A stretch of 64,000 bases of DNA from Deinococcus budaensis (lineage in GTDB: Bacteria > Deinococcota > Deinococci > Deinococcales > Deinococcaceae). This document shows positions 30,134-38,273 of this stretch, piece after piece. Positions within the stretch are counted from its first letter, which is position 1, and each line of letters opens with the position of its first letter. The notes under the pieces are model-generated. The model was given only the letters and a program-made list of their open reading frames with translations. It did no database searches and was not told the origin of the DNA. The stretch lies in contig NZ_JACHFN010000007.1 of NCBI RefSeq assembly GCF_014201885.1, positions 62,001 to 126,000 on the forward strand, written 5' to 3'. A program made the translations under genes and the position numbers.

Positions 30134-31186
30134 TCAATCGGCCTCTTCTGCGGCGGCCAGCGCTTCCAGCCGCACGTCGGCGTCGAGCTTGGCGTAGATC
30201 GCGCTGGTGGTCACCGAGGCGTGCCCCAGCACGTCGGACACCACGTGCAGGTCGCGGGTCGCCCGGTAGAGCCGGGTTCCGGCGGTCCGGCGCAGGGTGT
30301 GCGCCCCCCACATGTCCGGCGGCAGGCCCAGGTTCCGGAAGTAGCCGTTGACGATGGTGCGCAGCCCCGCCGTGGTGAGCTGCTGTCCCCGGTGGCCGCG
30401 GTGAAAGGAGACGATCAACGCGCCCTGGTCCTGCGGCAGGTCGCCCGCCAGCACCAGGGCCTGCCGCAGCTGAAGCCAGGCCGCCAGCACCTGCGCCGCC
30501 GCCGGGGGCAGGGGCACGCGCCTGGCTTTGCCGCCTTTGCCGCGCGTGACGTGGACCTCACGCAGGCCCAGCCCCACGTCCGCGACCCGCAGGTCCACGA
30601 TCTCCTGCGCCCGCAGCCCGAGGGTGGCCCCCAGCACCAGGATCGCCCGGTCGCGGGCGGTCACCGCCGGATCGGGTGCGGCCTCCGGCGCGGCCAGCAG
30701 CGCCCGGTACTGTGCGGGCGGCAGCGCGCGCTTGCGGGCATGGGCGGGCGTGGGGTCGCGCGGGGCCGGCACCGCCAGCGTGGGATTTTCCCGCACCGCC
30801 CCTGCCCAGTGCAGCGCCCGGTACAGCGCCCGCACCCCGTAGAGGTAGGTCGCCACACTGCCCAGGGTCAGTCCCGCAGCCTGGCCGCCCTGGCGCAGCC
30901 GCTCGCGGGTGTGGATCACGTAGGCTTCCAGCTCGTCGGGGGTCAGGTGCTGCACGCTCAGGCGCGGCGCCCCGGGCGGTCCCGCGTAGGCCAGGAAGTC
31001 GCGCACCGCCACCCCGTAGGTCCGGAGCGTCTGAGGACTCACCCCGCCCGCCCGGCGCGACTTGACCCGCAGGTGATGGCCCAGCAGGTCGAGCAGCCCT
31101 TCAGCGTCCTGGGTCTGCGCGGCCCGCAAGGCCTCGCGGCGGCGGTTGTCGGGGTTGGCCCACCTGGAAGCGAGGACGAGGGTCAC
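30134..31186 (-). CDS. Tyrosine recombinase (XerC/integrase type), catalytic residues intact
   Basis: 350 residues from GTG 31186. A SAM-like core-binding domain (residues ~25-135) precedes the catalytic domain with Arg192 (LGLRAQEI), Lys220, His296-x-x-Arg299 (HTLRR), His322 (LGHASV) and Tyr331 (IYAKL). All six expected residues are present, so it should be able to cut and rejoin DNA. It lies 1.0 kb from a segment bounded by 20-bp inverted repeats and a degenerate recombinase gene. It could serve chromosome-dimer resolution or a local element. Confidence 0.85.
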   Translation of the reverse strand: MTLVLASRWANPDNRRREALRAAQTQDAEGLLDLLGHHLRVKSRRAGGVSPQTLRTYGVAVRDFLAYAGPPGAPRLSVQHLTPDELEAYVIHTRERLRQGGQAAGLTLGSVATYLYGVRALYRALHWAGAVRENPTLAVPAPRDPTPAHARKRALPPAQYRALLAAPEAAPDPAVTARDRAILVLGATLGLRAQEIVDLRVADVGLGLREVHVTRGKGGKARRVPLPPAAAQVLAAWLQLRQALVLAGDLPQDQGALIVSFHRGHRGQQLTTAGLRTIVNGYFRNLGLPPDMWGAHTLRRTAGTRLYRATRDLHVVSDVLGHASVTTSAIYAKLDADVRLEALAAAEEAD

Positions 31187-31587
31187 CCTCTGACTATACT
31201 TACGCTTAGGGCTATAAACACAAGTATCCCCCGTCTTCCAGCGGAAGTGGCTGGAGCCGGGTGTTCCAGCAGGTGTCCTGAGCTGTGGCGAGAGCTGGAG
31301 ACCGACCTTGAGGCCGAGCTGTGTTGGGTGGGGGGTGCCGGAGAGTGTCAGGTCGAAGACGGGGGCTTGCCCTGGTTTGCAACGCACAATATTGATCCGT
31401 ATCTAACGTGCTGCGTTCCGGGGCGAGTTACTGTCAGGCCCGGTTGGTCAGGCTCTGCATCATGAGGATGTCAGTGCCAGAGCCGCCAGCGCGGCCTGAA
31501 GGCAGAGGGCTGCCAGGTGCTGTCTCCTGCGGCCTGTGACTGCGCCGTGGTAACAGGCCTGTAACCCCCGGAGCGCACCCTTGACCC
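31187..31587. other. Intergenic, divergent promoter region
   Basis: 401 bp between the recombinase and the decapeptide-repeat gene. AT-richer patches occur at 31190-31230 and 31383-31410 (ACAATATTGATCCGTATC). The 16-bp GTAAC element is at its right end. No gene is supported. Confidence 0.45.
31550..31565 (+). promoter_or_regulatory. GTAAC-N6-GTAAC element before the decapeptide-repeat gene
   Basis: GTAACAGGCCTGTAAC, 22 bp before the start at 31588. The spacing (GTAAC starts 11 bp apart) equals the copies at 7631 and 8423, but the six central bases differ, as expected for a spacer. Confidence 0.55.
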
Positions 31588-32118
31588 ATGATCAGGACTC
31601 AGAACAGGCGGCAGCGGCGCTTCCCCTCTGGGGGCCTGGCCGCATGGCTGACCCAGGAGCAGCGTCTCGTGCGGGCAGGGCGGCGGCAGGTGGTCGGCGT
31701 GGGGGTGGTGGGCGTGCAGGAGGCGCCGCCGATGGTGACCGTCGCGCAGGCGCTGGCGCCCATCGGGGTGGGGATGCAGAGCCTCTCTCCCGCCGGGCTG
31801 GCCGCCCAGGCCCTCGCTCCGACCGCGATGGGTGCGCAGACTCTGCCGCCCGGGACCCTGGCGGCCCAGGCGCTCGCCCCCACGGCGGTGGGGGTGCAGG
31901 TGACCCTTCCCGGGGCAGTCTCCATGCAGGCGGTGTCGATATTCGCGGTCGGCGTGCAGGTCGTGGCGCCGGGCGGGGTGGCTGTGCAACACGTCGGCCC
32001 AGGCGGCATCGCGGTGCAGTTCATCGCTCCCGGCGCCCGGGCGCGGCAGGTGATGGCCCCCGGCGGGTTCTGTCTGCGTGTCCCTTTTCTGGGCCGTCTC
32101 CCTTCTGCTGAAGCGTAG
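31588..32118 (+). CDS. Decapeptide-repeat protein, unrecognised family
   Basis: 176 residues. From residue 31 the protein is built of consecutive 10-residue units with Gln at exactly positions 34, 44, 54 and so on to 154 (13 units). The consensus is [VLI][GA][VAM]-Q-x-[VL]-x-P-[GT]-[AG], for example VGVQVVAPGG, VAVQHVGPGG, IAVQFIAPGA, LAAQALAPTA (twice). A basic N-terminus (MIRTQNRRQRR) precedes and FCLRVPFLGR ends it. There is no signal peptide. The regular period suggests a beta-solenoid or fibre. GC-rich third codon positions support this strand. I recognise no named family. Confidence 0.65.
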   Translation: MIRTQNRRQRRFPSGGLAAWLTQEQRLVRAGRRQVVGVGVVGVQEAPPMVTVAQALAPIGVGMQSLSPAGLAAQALAPTAMGAQTLPPGTLAAQALAPTAVGVQVTLPGAVSMQAVSIFAVGVQVVAPGGVAVQHVGPGGIAVQFIAPGARARQVMAPGGFCLRVPFLGRLPSAEA

Positions 32119-32205
32119 ACCACGGCGCGTTCAGGGAGTTTGCATCTCTCTCCGGGGGCGGTGTGACCTGCTGAACGTGGAGGCGCTTCACTCCAGAGCA
32201 CTGTG

Positions 32206-32225
32206 TCTTCAGGGAGATTAGATTA
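32206..32225 (+). repeat. Left arm of a perfect 20-bp inverted repeat
   Basis: TCTTCAGGGAGATTAGATTA. The reverse complement occurs exactly at 32462-32481. The arms enclose 236 bp of lower-GC DNA. Confidence 0.9.
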
Positions 32226-32461
32226 GCTCGAATACCTGCCTGCAAGCTCAGACAGTATCTTCTCGATCCATCTGTTCGTATGCGCTTCCTGCGTGCTTAC
32301 GCTCCAGCCTGAGTATTTCTCCTTCATTGTCCTGAAGGGCATTTCCAATGCAGATGGCCCATGTTATCCGCTTGAGCGGCCGCCAAAGCGCGACAGGAGA
32401 GCAGGGGGTCCGAGAAGGGCGCGACTGGACTGGAATAGACGGGGAACCTGGTGATGGTACT

Positions 32462-32481
32462 TAATCTAATCTCCCTGAAGA
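32462..32481 (-). repeat. Right arm of a perfect 20-bp inverted repeat
   Basis: Exact reverse complement of 32206-32225. It ends 22 bp before the start of the recombinase-like gene, so it lies in or beside that gene's promoter. Confidence 0.9.
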
Positions 32482-32503
32482 TTTTGAGGCTTACACTGCC
32501 GGT

Positions 32504-33376
32504 ATGGTTCACCCTGCCGATGACCGGGCCGCCCGGCTCACCCGCGCCATGGTGCATGCCGACCTCGACGCCCTGCTCGGCCTCACGGCTCACCTCTGGT
32601 CCCGTCCCAGCAAGAACGTCTATACCTTGCTCCTCCCCATCTTCCAGGCCGCCCAGGAAGGGGGCCTCAGCCTGCTGCGCCCCCCCCAGGATTTCCACGC
32701 CTGGCTGCTCACCGCCGCCCGCCGCCCCGGGGTCACCGGCGTGCCCGTTCGCCCGAACACTGTCCGCACCCGGCTGAACCTGCTCTCGCGCCTGTACGAC
32801 CACCTTATCGACGAGGGGCTGATCAGCAGCGGCCACCCCATGCGCGGCCTTCAGCGCCCCCCCGCCGAACCCAGCACCCGCCCCCTGCCTGTCCCCGAGG
32901 ACATCAGCAAGCTTCTCGCCCTCACCGACACCGCCGAGCACCTTCCCTTGCACGTGGCGCTGACCCTGATCTACCGCCACGCCTTTCAGGTCACCGAGCT
33001 GCTCAGCCTGACCTGGGGGGCGTACGAACCCCGCGACGGCACCCTGCTGCGCCGCCGGAACATCACCCGCCTGAGCCGGGAAGCCCACCACGCCCTGGAC
33101 CGCCTGTATGCCCGCGCGGGCGCCGCCTACGCCCAGGAACACGAGCGCCTCTTTCCCTACACCGACCACGACACCCTGCGCAAAGGCATCTTCCAGGTGA
33201 GCTGGGGCCAGGCCCCCTTCATCTCCCCCACCGACCTGCGCAAGGCCTCCCTGCGCGACTTCCCGCACACGCTGGAATCCGCAGGCTTCGCCCCCGGCAG
33301 CCAGCAACAGTTTCAGCGCGCCGTCACCCTGGCCGAGCAGGCCCTCACTCGCGCCGCGCCAGGGCAGGAGGAGTGA
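32504..33376 (+). CDS. Tyrosine-recombinase-like protein lacking catalytic residues
   Basis: 290 residues. Residues ~10-120 resemble a SAM-like core-binding domain (ARLTRAMVHADLDALLGL, NTVRTRLNLLSRLYDHLIDEGLISSGHPMRGLQRP). The following part aligns with the catalytic fold, but the first Arg motif reads YRHAFQVTELLSL (Gln where active enzymes have Arg). The HxLRH motif is TDLRKASL, and neither the LGH motif nor the Tyr nucleophile is present. It is probably a DNA-binding protein derived from a recombinase. Its promoter contains the right arm of the inverted repeat. Confidence 0.7.
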   Translation: MVHPADDRAARLTRAMVHADLDALLGLTAHLWSRPSKNVYTLLLPIFQAAQEGGLSLLRPPQDFHAWLLTAARRPGVTGVPVRPNTVRTRLNLLSRLYDHLIDEGLISSGHPMRGLQRPPAEPSTRPLPVPEDISKLLALTDTAEHLPLHVALTLIYRHAFQVTELLSLTWGAYEPRDGTLLRRRNITRLSREAHHALDRLYARAGAAYAQEHERLFPYTDHDTLRKGIFQVSWGQAPFISPTDLRKASLRDFPHTLESAGFAPGSQQQFQRAVTLAEQALTRAAPGQEE

Positions 33377-33599
33377 ACGGTTCACGGCGTGTAGGACGGG
33401 ACATAAGAACCCCTTGCCGGGGGGCACAGCAATCCTCTCACGTCCGAATCGGGCACCGTCACGGCTTGCGCCGGGCAGCAGGGCAGGCGGCAGCCTACAC
33501 GACCGGCCCTGGCGGCCTTGCTCCCGAAGCTCCAGACCCCTTCCAGCGAGGCGGAACGGACGCCGCTCCTGGAGGGGCTTGGGCGGCTGCCGCAGGAAC

Positions 33600-34118
33600 G
33601 GAGGAGACGGTCACGCGGCGCTGAGGAGGGCGTGCTGCCCCGGGTGCTGAAGCCGCCCACCCATAGGACCAAACCGTGACCCTGACGGCGAAGGGGGGGG
33701 GCCGCGCGGTTCAGGCGCTGGGTGCCCAGCACGTGGGTGCCGTAGACCTGCGCGAGTTGCTCGGGCGTGAACGCCTCGGCGGGGCCGCTTCCCATGTGCC
33801 CGGCGTTGTGGATGAGCACGTCGAGCCTGCCTGCGTCCCGCACGATCTGGGCGAGGGCGGCGTCCACCGAATCCCGGGAGGACAGAGGACACGTCCAGTT
33901 CGGCGGTGCGCAGGTCCACTCCGGACTCGCGGGCGTAGGTCTGGGCGTCGCGGACAGCGCCTGCATTGCGCCCCTGGGTATCGCGCCCTGGGTACCGCGG
34001 ATGCCCACGTAGACGACGTGGCCCGCCTTCGCCCCGCTGCCAGCGCACGCGCCGTGAACGCCCCGAAGCCGCTGCTCGCCCCGCTGAGGCTCGCCCCGCT
34101 GAGGACGATGCTCTCGGG
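33600..34118 (-). pseudogene. Decayed short-chain dehydrogenase/reductase
   Basis: Starting directly after the stop of the intact SDR gene, the three minus frames together give SIVLSGAS...SGFGAFTARALAA, GHVVYVGIRGTQG, RNAGAVRDAQTYARESGVDLRTAELDVSS, DSVDAALAQIVRDAGRLDVLIHNAGHMG and LVLWVGGFSTRG. These are the Rossmann and NAG parts of a classical SDR. At least three frameshifts separate them, no start codon is left, and the YxxxK part is missing. A tandem duplication of about 15 bp (CAGCGGGGCGAGC twice) lies in the glycine-rich loop. Confidence 0.75.
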
Positions 34119-34122
34119 CAGC

Positions 34123-34866
34123 TCAGATCGCCCCCCCGTTGACCCGAATGACCTGACCGTTGATCCAGCGCCCCGGCCCGGCCAGGAACGACACCACCTC
34201 GGCGATGTCCCCCGGGGTGCCCAGGCGCTCCAGCGGGTTCATCTTCGCCAGCCGCTCGACGGTGGCCTCATCCTTTCCGTCCAGGAACAGGTCGGTGGCG
34301 ACAGGGCCGGGGGCCACCGCGTTCACGGTGATGTCGCGGCCCCGCAGCTCCTTGGAGAGGATGCGGGTCAGGGCGTCCACCGCCCCCTTGCTGGCGGCGT
34401 AGGGCGCGTAGGTGGGCAGCGCCAGTTCGACGACCGAGCTGGAGAGATTGATGACCGCGCCGCCCGCGCGCACCCGGCGGGCCGCCTGCCGGTTCACCAG
34501 GAAGGTGCCCCGGACGTTGACCCGGTGCAGCCGGTCGAAGTCGTCCACCTGAAACTCGGCCAGCGGTTTCAGGCGCATGATGCCCGCCGCGTGCACCACG
34601 ACATCGACGCCGCCGTAGGTCTGCTCGGCGGTGGTGAAGAGGGCCTCGGCGGCCCCCTCGTCGGACACCTCGGCCCGGACGGCGGTGACGGTTCCACCGG
34701 CGGCTTGAAGGGCGGCCACGGTCTCCTGCGCTTCCCGGTCGTTGCTGGCGTAGGCGATGATGACCGCCAGGCCGTCGGCGGCGAGGCGCTCGGCGCTCTG
34801 GCGCCCGATGCCGCGCGAGCCGCCGGTGACGATGGCGACGCGGCGGGGCGCAGTGGGAGTGGTCAT
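34123..34866 (-). CDS. Short-chain dehydrogenase/reductase (FabG-like)
   Basis: 247 residues with the full classical SDR set: VAIVTGGSRGIGRQSA cofactor loop, VHAAGIM, NLSSSV, catalytic YAPYAASKG and GRWINGQVIRVNGG at the end. It probably reduces a carbonyl with NADPH; the substrate is unknown. GGAGG precedes the ATG at 34866. It is divergent from an AraC-family regulator gene (35105), which is likely to control it. Confidence 0.88.
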   Translation of the reverse strand: MTTPTAPRRVAIVTGGSRGIGRQSAERLAADGLAVIIAYASNDREAQETVAALQAAGGTVTAVRAEVSDEGAAEALFTTAEQTYGGVDVVVHAAGIMRLKPLAEFQVDDFDRLHRVNVRGTFLVNRQAARRVRAGGAVINLSSSVVELALPTYAPYAASKGAVDALTRILSKELRGRDITVNAVAPGPVATDLFLDGKDEATVERLAKMNPLERLGTPGDIAEVVSFLAGPGRWINGQVIRVNGGAI

Positions 34867-35104
34867 GGAACGTTCCTCCAAAAATGAGAGTGACGGAACC
34901 CGGCCCAGTGCCAGGGCCAACGGGTCAGGTGACGAACCCGCAGGAACGCGAGAAAGGGCAGTCTCCCCTGTTCCTGCCCAGCTACTTTCCTGCGAAACCT
35001 GCCTCCTCCAATAGGGCGTTGCTGGAGAAAACTTGCCTGATTCTGCAAATCGGGGCGCGGCAAGGTGGGGTAATGCGCGGTGAGAGCCTGTCAGGGCAGG
35101 CAGA

Positions 35105-36049
35105 ATGGCGGGCGTGTCCGCTTCTCCTGCCCCCCGGACCCAGCCTGCTCCGCCACCGACCCTGACCGGGGTGCTGACCCGTCACGCGACCGGGCCGGGC
35201 CTGCAAGCCACCCCCGTGCCCGGGCTGCACCTGTACCGGGCGGGGGGGGCGTCGGAGCCGGTGCACACGGTCTATACGCCCTCGGTGTGTCTGGTCGCGC
35301 AGGGCCGCAAGCTCGTGCAGCAGGGGGAAACGTCGCTGACGTACGGCCCCGAGGACCTGCTCCTCGTCTCGGTCAGCCTTCCGCTCACCGCCCGAATTCT
35401 CGAGGCGTCGCCCGAAAAGCCCTACCTCGCGCTGCACGTGGACCTCGACCCGGCCCTGATCGCGGCCCTGGCGGTGGAGTTTCCAGAGGCGGCGCCGGGT
35501 GGGGGGAGCCAGTCCGGCCTGGTGGTGACCGCCCTCGAACCGCTGGTTCAAGACGCCGTGCTGCGGCTCGTTCGCCTGCTGGACAGGCCGGAGCACATTC
35601 CCGCGCTGGCCCCCCTGATCCTGCGTGAACTCTGTTACCTGCTGCTGGTCGGCCCCGAGGGGGGGCGGCTGCGGGCGATGGTGCAGGCGGCCGGGCAGAC
35701 GGGCCGGATCGCCAGGGCCGTTGAGCGCCTGGTGCGGGAGTATGACCGGCCCCTGCGGGTCGAACAGCTGGCGCGGGACGTGCACATGAGCGTGTCGGGC
35801 TTTCACCATCACTTCAAGGCGGTGACGGCCCTGAGTCCCCTCCAGTTTCAGAAGCGGGTGCGGCTTCAGGAGGCGCGCCGGTTGCTGCTGGGCCGGGCGG
35901 TGGACGTGACCCGCGCGGGCGCCCGGGTCGGGTACGACAGTCCGTCGCAGTTCAGCCGGGAGTATCGCCGCCTCTTCGGAGCGTCGCCCCGGGAGGATGT
36001 CGCGCGCTGGCAGGCGAACGATCTCCCCAGGACGCCGCAAACCCGGTGA
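35105..36049 (+). CDS. AraC-family regulator with AraC_N (cupin) domain
   Basis: 314 residues. Residues ~35-190 are the AraC_N ligand domain (HTVYTPSVCLVAQGRKLVQQGE, LALHVDLDPALIAAL) and ~205-305 the two helix-turn-helix units (RVEQLARDVHMSVSGFHHHFKAVTALSPLQFQKRVRLQEARRLL; DVTRAGARVGYDSPSQFSREYRRLFG). Regulators of this subtype usually activate the divergent oxidoreductase gene, here the SDR at 34123. Confidence 0.88.
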   Translation: MAGVSASPAPRTQPAPPPTLTGVLTRHATGPGLQATPVPGLHLYRAGGASEPVHTVYTPSVCLVAQGRKLVQQGETSLTYGPEDLLLVSVSLPLTARILEASPEKPYLALHVDLDPALIAALAVEFPEAAPGGGSQSGLVVTALEPLVQDAVLRLVRLLDRPEHIPALAPLILRELCYLLLVGPEGGRLRAMVQAAGQTGRIARAVERLVREYDRPLRVEQLARDVHMSVSGFHHHFKAVTALSPLQFQKRVRLQEARRLLLGRAVDVTRAGARVGYDSPSQFSREYRRLFGASPREDVARWQANDLPRTPQTR

Positions 36050-36221
36050 CACCGGGCCTCCTCTCCGTGCTGACGCCAGCTGCCCCCGGCCCAGCCGTGC
36101 GGTCGGGAGACGAAGCCCCGGTCACCCCAGAAACCCCAGTCACCCCAACGGACAGCCCCCTTTGACAGAGCGGGCGTCGCCCGTCATACTTACCATTGAT
36201 AGAATTTCTACAGGAGGCAGA

Positions 36222-36824
36222 ATGACGGCGCAGGCCAGGAGGGCGAGGCAGAAACAGGCGACGCGGGAGGGCATCTTGCGGGCGGCCCTGACCATCGGCG
36301 AGCAGGAGGGCTGGCCGGCGGTCACCATCCGCCGCATTGCCGACGCGGTGGAGTACACCTCGCCCATCATCTACCAGTACTTCGCCAGCAAGGAGGCCGC
36401 CCTGCAAGCGGTCATGGCGCAGGGCTACGAACGGCTGCGCCTCGCCTTGCAGGCCGCCGGGGCCGAACCCGACCCCGAGCGGCGGCTGCGCGAACTGTGC
36501 CGGGCGTACCTGCGTTTCGCGCAGGACCACCCTGCCCTCTATGAACTGATGACCGGCCTCGGGGGGGTCCGGCTGGACGGCCGTGCCCGCCATCAGGCCG
36601 CCTCGGGGGTGGTCCGCCTGACCCTGGAGACCATCGAGGCGTGGGCGCGGCACCGGGGGGTCTCGCTGCCCGACTCCCTGGCCGCCAGCGAGACCGCCTG
36701 GGGCGTCTTGCACGGGATGGCGACGCTCGGTCTGCTGGAGGACATCGGCTTCGAGCGCGCCCGGGTCCTGGCCGAGAACGCTGTCTCCGCGCTGCTGCGA
36801 AGCTGGGAGGCTCCCATGGCCTGA
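36222..36824 (+). CDS. TetR/AcrR-family repressor
   Basis: 200 residues. The N-terminal HTH (TREGILRAALTIGEQEGWPAVTIRRIADAVEYTSPIIYQYFASKEAALQAV) is followed by a TetR_C-like ligand domain. AGGAGG precedes the ATG. Dyads lie before it (TAGAATTTCTA, 36200-36210) and before the next gene (CGGTA-N7-TACCG, 36850-36866), so it probably represses itself and the epimerase gene. Confidence 0.88.
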   Translation: MTAQARRARQKQATREGILRAALTIGEQEGWPAVTIRRIADAVEYTSPIIYQYFASKEAALQAVMAQGYERLRLALQAAGAEPDPERRLRELCRAYLRFAQDHPALYELMTGLGGVRLDGRARHQAASGVVRLTLETIEAWARHRGVSLPDSLAASETAWGVLHGMATLGLLEDIGFERARVLAENAVSALLRSWEAPMA

Positions 36825-36849
36825 TTTTTTTGCCCTCCTTATCTATCAT

Positions 36850-36866
36850 CGGTAGAAGAATTACCG
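36850..36866. promoter_or_regulatory. Candidate TetR operator before the epimerase gene
   Basis: Inverted repeat CGGTA-GAAGAAT-TACCG in an AT-rich gap between the TetR gene and the epimerase gene. A GATAGAA-like half-site also occurs before the TetR gene itself. Confidence 0.45.
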
Positions 36867-36912
36867 TTGAAAACGTCCACACGACCCCTCGCCGTTCCCC
36901 TGAGGAGACCCC

Positions 36913-37905
36913 ATGACCCCCACTGACCTGCATGTCGTCCTCGGCGCTGGCCCTGCCGGCACCACCCTGAGCACCGAACTCGCCCGCCGGGGCCACCGGG
37001 TCCGCCTGGTGGACCGCCGCGACGACCCCCCGGTGCCCGCCGGGGTCGAGCACGTCCGCGCGGACCTGAGCGACGCGGACGCCGCCACCTCGGCCACCCG
37101 GGGCGCCTCGGTGATCTACCACTGCGTGAACGTCGCCTACCACCTGCAACCCCGCCTCCTGCCCGGCCTCGGTGAGGCCATTCTGACGGCCGCCGAACGT
37201 CAGGGGGCGCGGCTGGTCGTGCTGGACACCCTGTACCCCTACGGGGAGGCGAACGGCGAGTCCCTCACCGAGGACACGCCCTGGGCAGCCACGACCGTCA
37301 AGGGCAGGCTGCGGGCCGACCTCGACCGGCGCTACCTGCGGGCGCACGAGGAGGGCCGGGTGCGGGTGGTCGCCGGTCGCTCGGCAGACTTCTACGGTCC
37401 CGGCGTGCTGAACTCGACCCTGGGGGGAGCGGTGTTTCCGGCCGCCCTGACCGGCGGTGAAGTCCTCACGCTGCTCGACACGAGTCTGCCGCACAGCTAC
37501 ACCTACATCCGCGACGTGGCGCGGGGGCTGGCGACCCTGGGCGAGCGCCCCGAGGGCGACGGGCGCATCTGGCACCTGCCGACCGTCCCGGCCCGCTCCA
37601 CCGACGAGGTGCTCGAACTGGTCGCCCGCGCCGTGGGCCGCCCCCTCCGGGTTCACAACCTGCGGCGCGCCGAGGCCTATGGCCCCTTCGACCAGACCTT
37701 TATGGACAGCTACGCGGAGATGCTCTACCAGCACCGGATTCCGCAGAACATGGTCTCCACCGCCTTTGAGCACCAGTTCGGCGTCTTTCCAACCCCGCTG
37801 GAAGAGGGCATTGCGCAAACCTTGGCGTGGTACCGGGAAGTGCTGGCCGGGCAGTGGGCGGCGCCCCAGCGCGCGGATCGTTCGGGACCCAACCCCACCG
37901 CGTAG
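36913..37905 (+). CDS. NAD-dependent epimerase/dehydratase family protein
   Basis: 330 residues. Rossmann loop VVLGAGPAGTTLSTELARRGHRVRLVDR (the usual GxxGxxG), DTLYPYGE (the Tyr of the active site), TVKGRLRADLDRRYL and SADFYGPG, typical of extended/atypical SDRs acting on nucleotide sugars or flavonoid-like substrates. It follows the TetR gene on the same strand. The actual substrate is unknown. Confidence 0.8.
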   Translation: MTPTDLHVVLGAGPAGTTLSTELARRGHRVRLVDRRDDPPVPAGVEHVRADLSDADAATSATRGASVIYHCVNVAYHLQPRLLPGLGEAILTAAERQGARLVVLDTLYPYGEANGESLTEDTPWAATTVKGRLRADLDRRYLRAHEEGRVRVVAGRSADFYGPGVLNSTLGGAVFPAALTGGEVLTLLDTSLPHSYTYIRDVARGLATLGERPEGDGRIWHLPTVPARSTDEVLELVARAVGRPLRVHNLRRAEAYGPFDQTFMDSYAEMLYQHRIPQNMVSTAFEHQFGVFPTPLEEGIAQTLAWYREVLAGQWAAPQRADRSGPNPTA

Positions 37906-38273
37906 GGCTGCGGGAGGGCGAGTTCTTGGCTCGCAGAGGCCATCGGTGCGCCGGATGAAGGGCGCACCGATGGTGTTCTCTCTCCCGCCGACTGGGCAGA
38001 CACTCAGGGCAACCCCGACGCAGGCCCGGGCAGTCTCCTGGAGGGGCACGGCCCACCGAAGCCGGTCGGCGAGGGCACAGGATACCGGCCGTGGTCAGTC
38101 TGCCTCCAGCACCTGACCCCCTGCGGGCATGACCGGGAATGGACGTGCTCAGCGCCGTTCGTAAGACACTCGGCCGTGTCGTATCCCCGAACACCGGGAG
38201 AGGGTACGTTCGGCCAGCGGCGGAAAGCGAATGAACTGTTGACGCTGGGCCGTCGTCCAGCAGCGAACTCCGC
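37906..38273. other. Intergenic, contains a terminator hairpin only
   Basis: 368 bp between the convergent epimerase genes. A strong hairpin lies at 37940-37973; I see no gene in the rest. Confidence 0.5.
37940..37973. terminator. Strong terminator hairpin
   Basis: Perfect 13-bp stem CCATCGGTGCGCC / GGCGCACCGATGG with an 8-nt loop, followed by TGTTCTCTCTC, 34 bp after the epimerase stop. Confidence 0.7.

Larger units (their letters stand above)
32119..32503. other. Intergenic region holding an inverted-repeat-bounded segment
   Basis: 385 bp with lower GC than its surroundings. Apart from the two 20-bp inverted repeats (32206-32225 and 32462-32481) I see no gene. Confidence 0.5.

Noticed and set aside
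25586..31230. Similar AT-rich stretches with GCTATAAA at ~25586 and ~31209
   Set aside because: Similarity is limited to about ten bases and could be chance in promoter DNA.
31599..32201. Antisense frame with Cys-containing 10-residue repeats opposite the decapeptide gene
   Set aside because: The periodicity is the mirror of the plus-strand repeat. Codon composition and the upstream element favour the plus strand.
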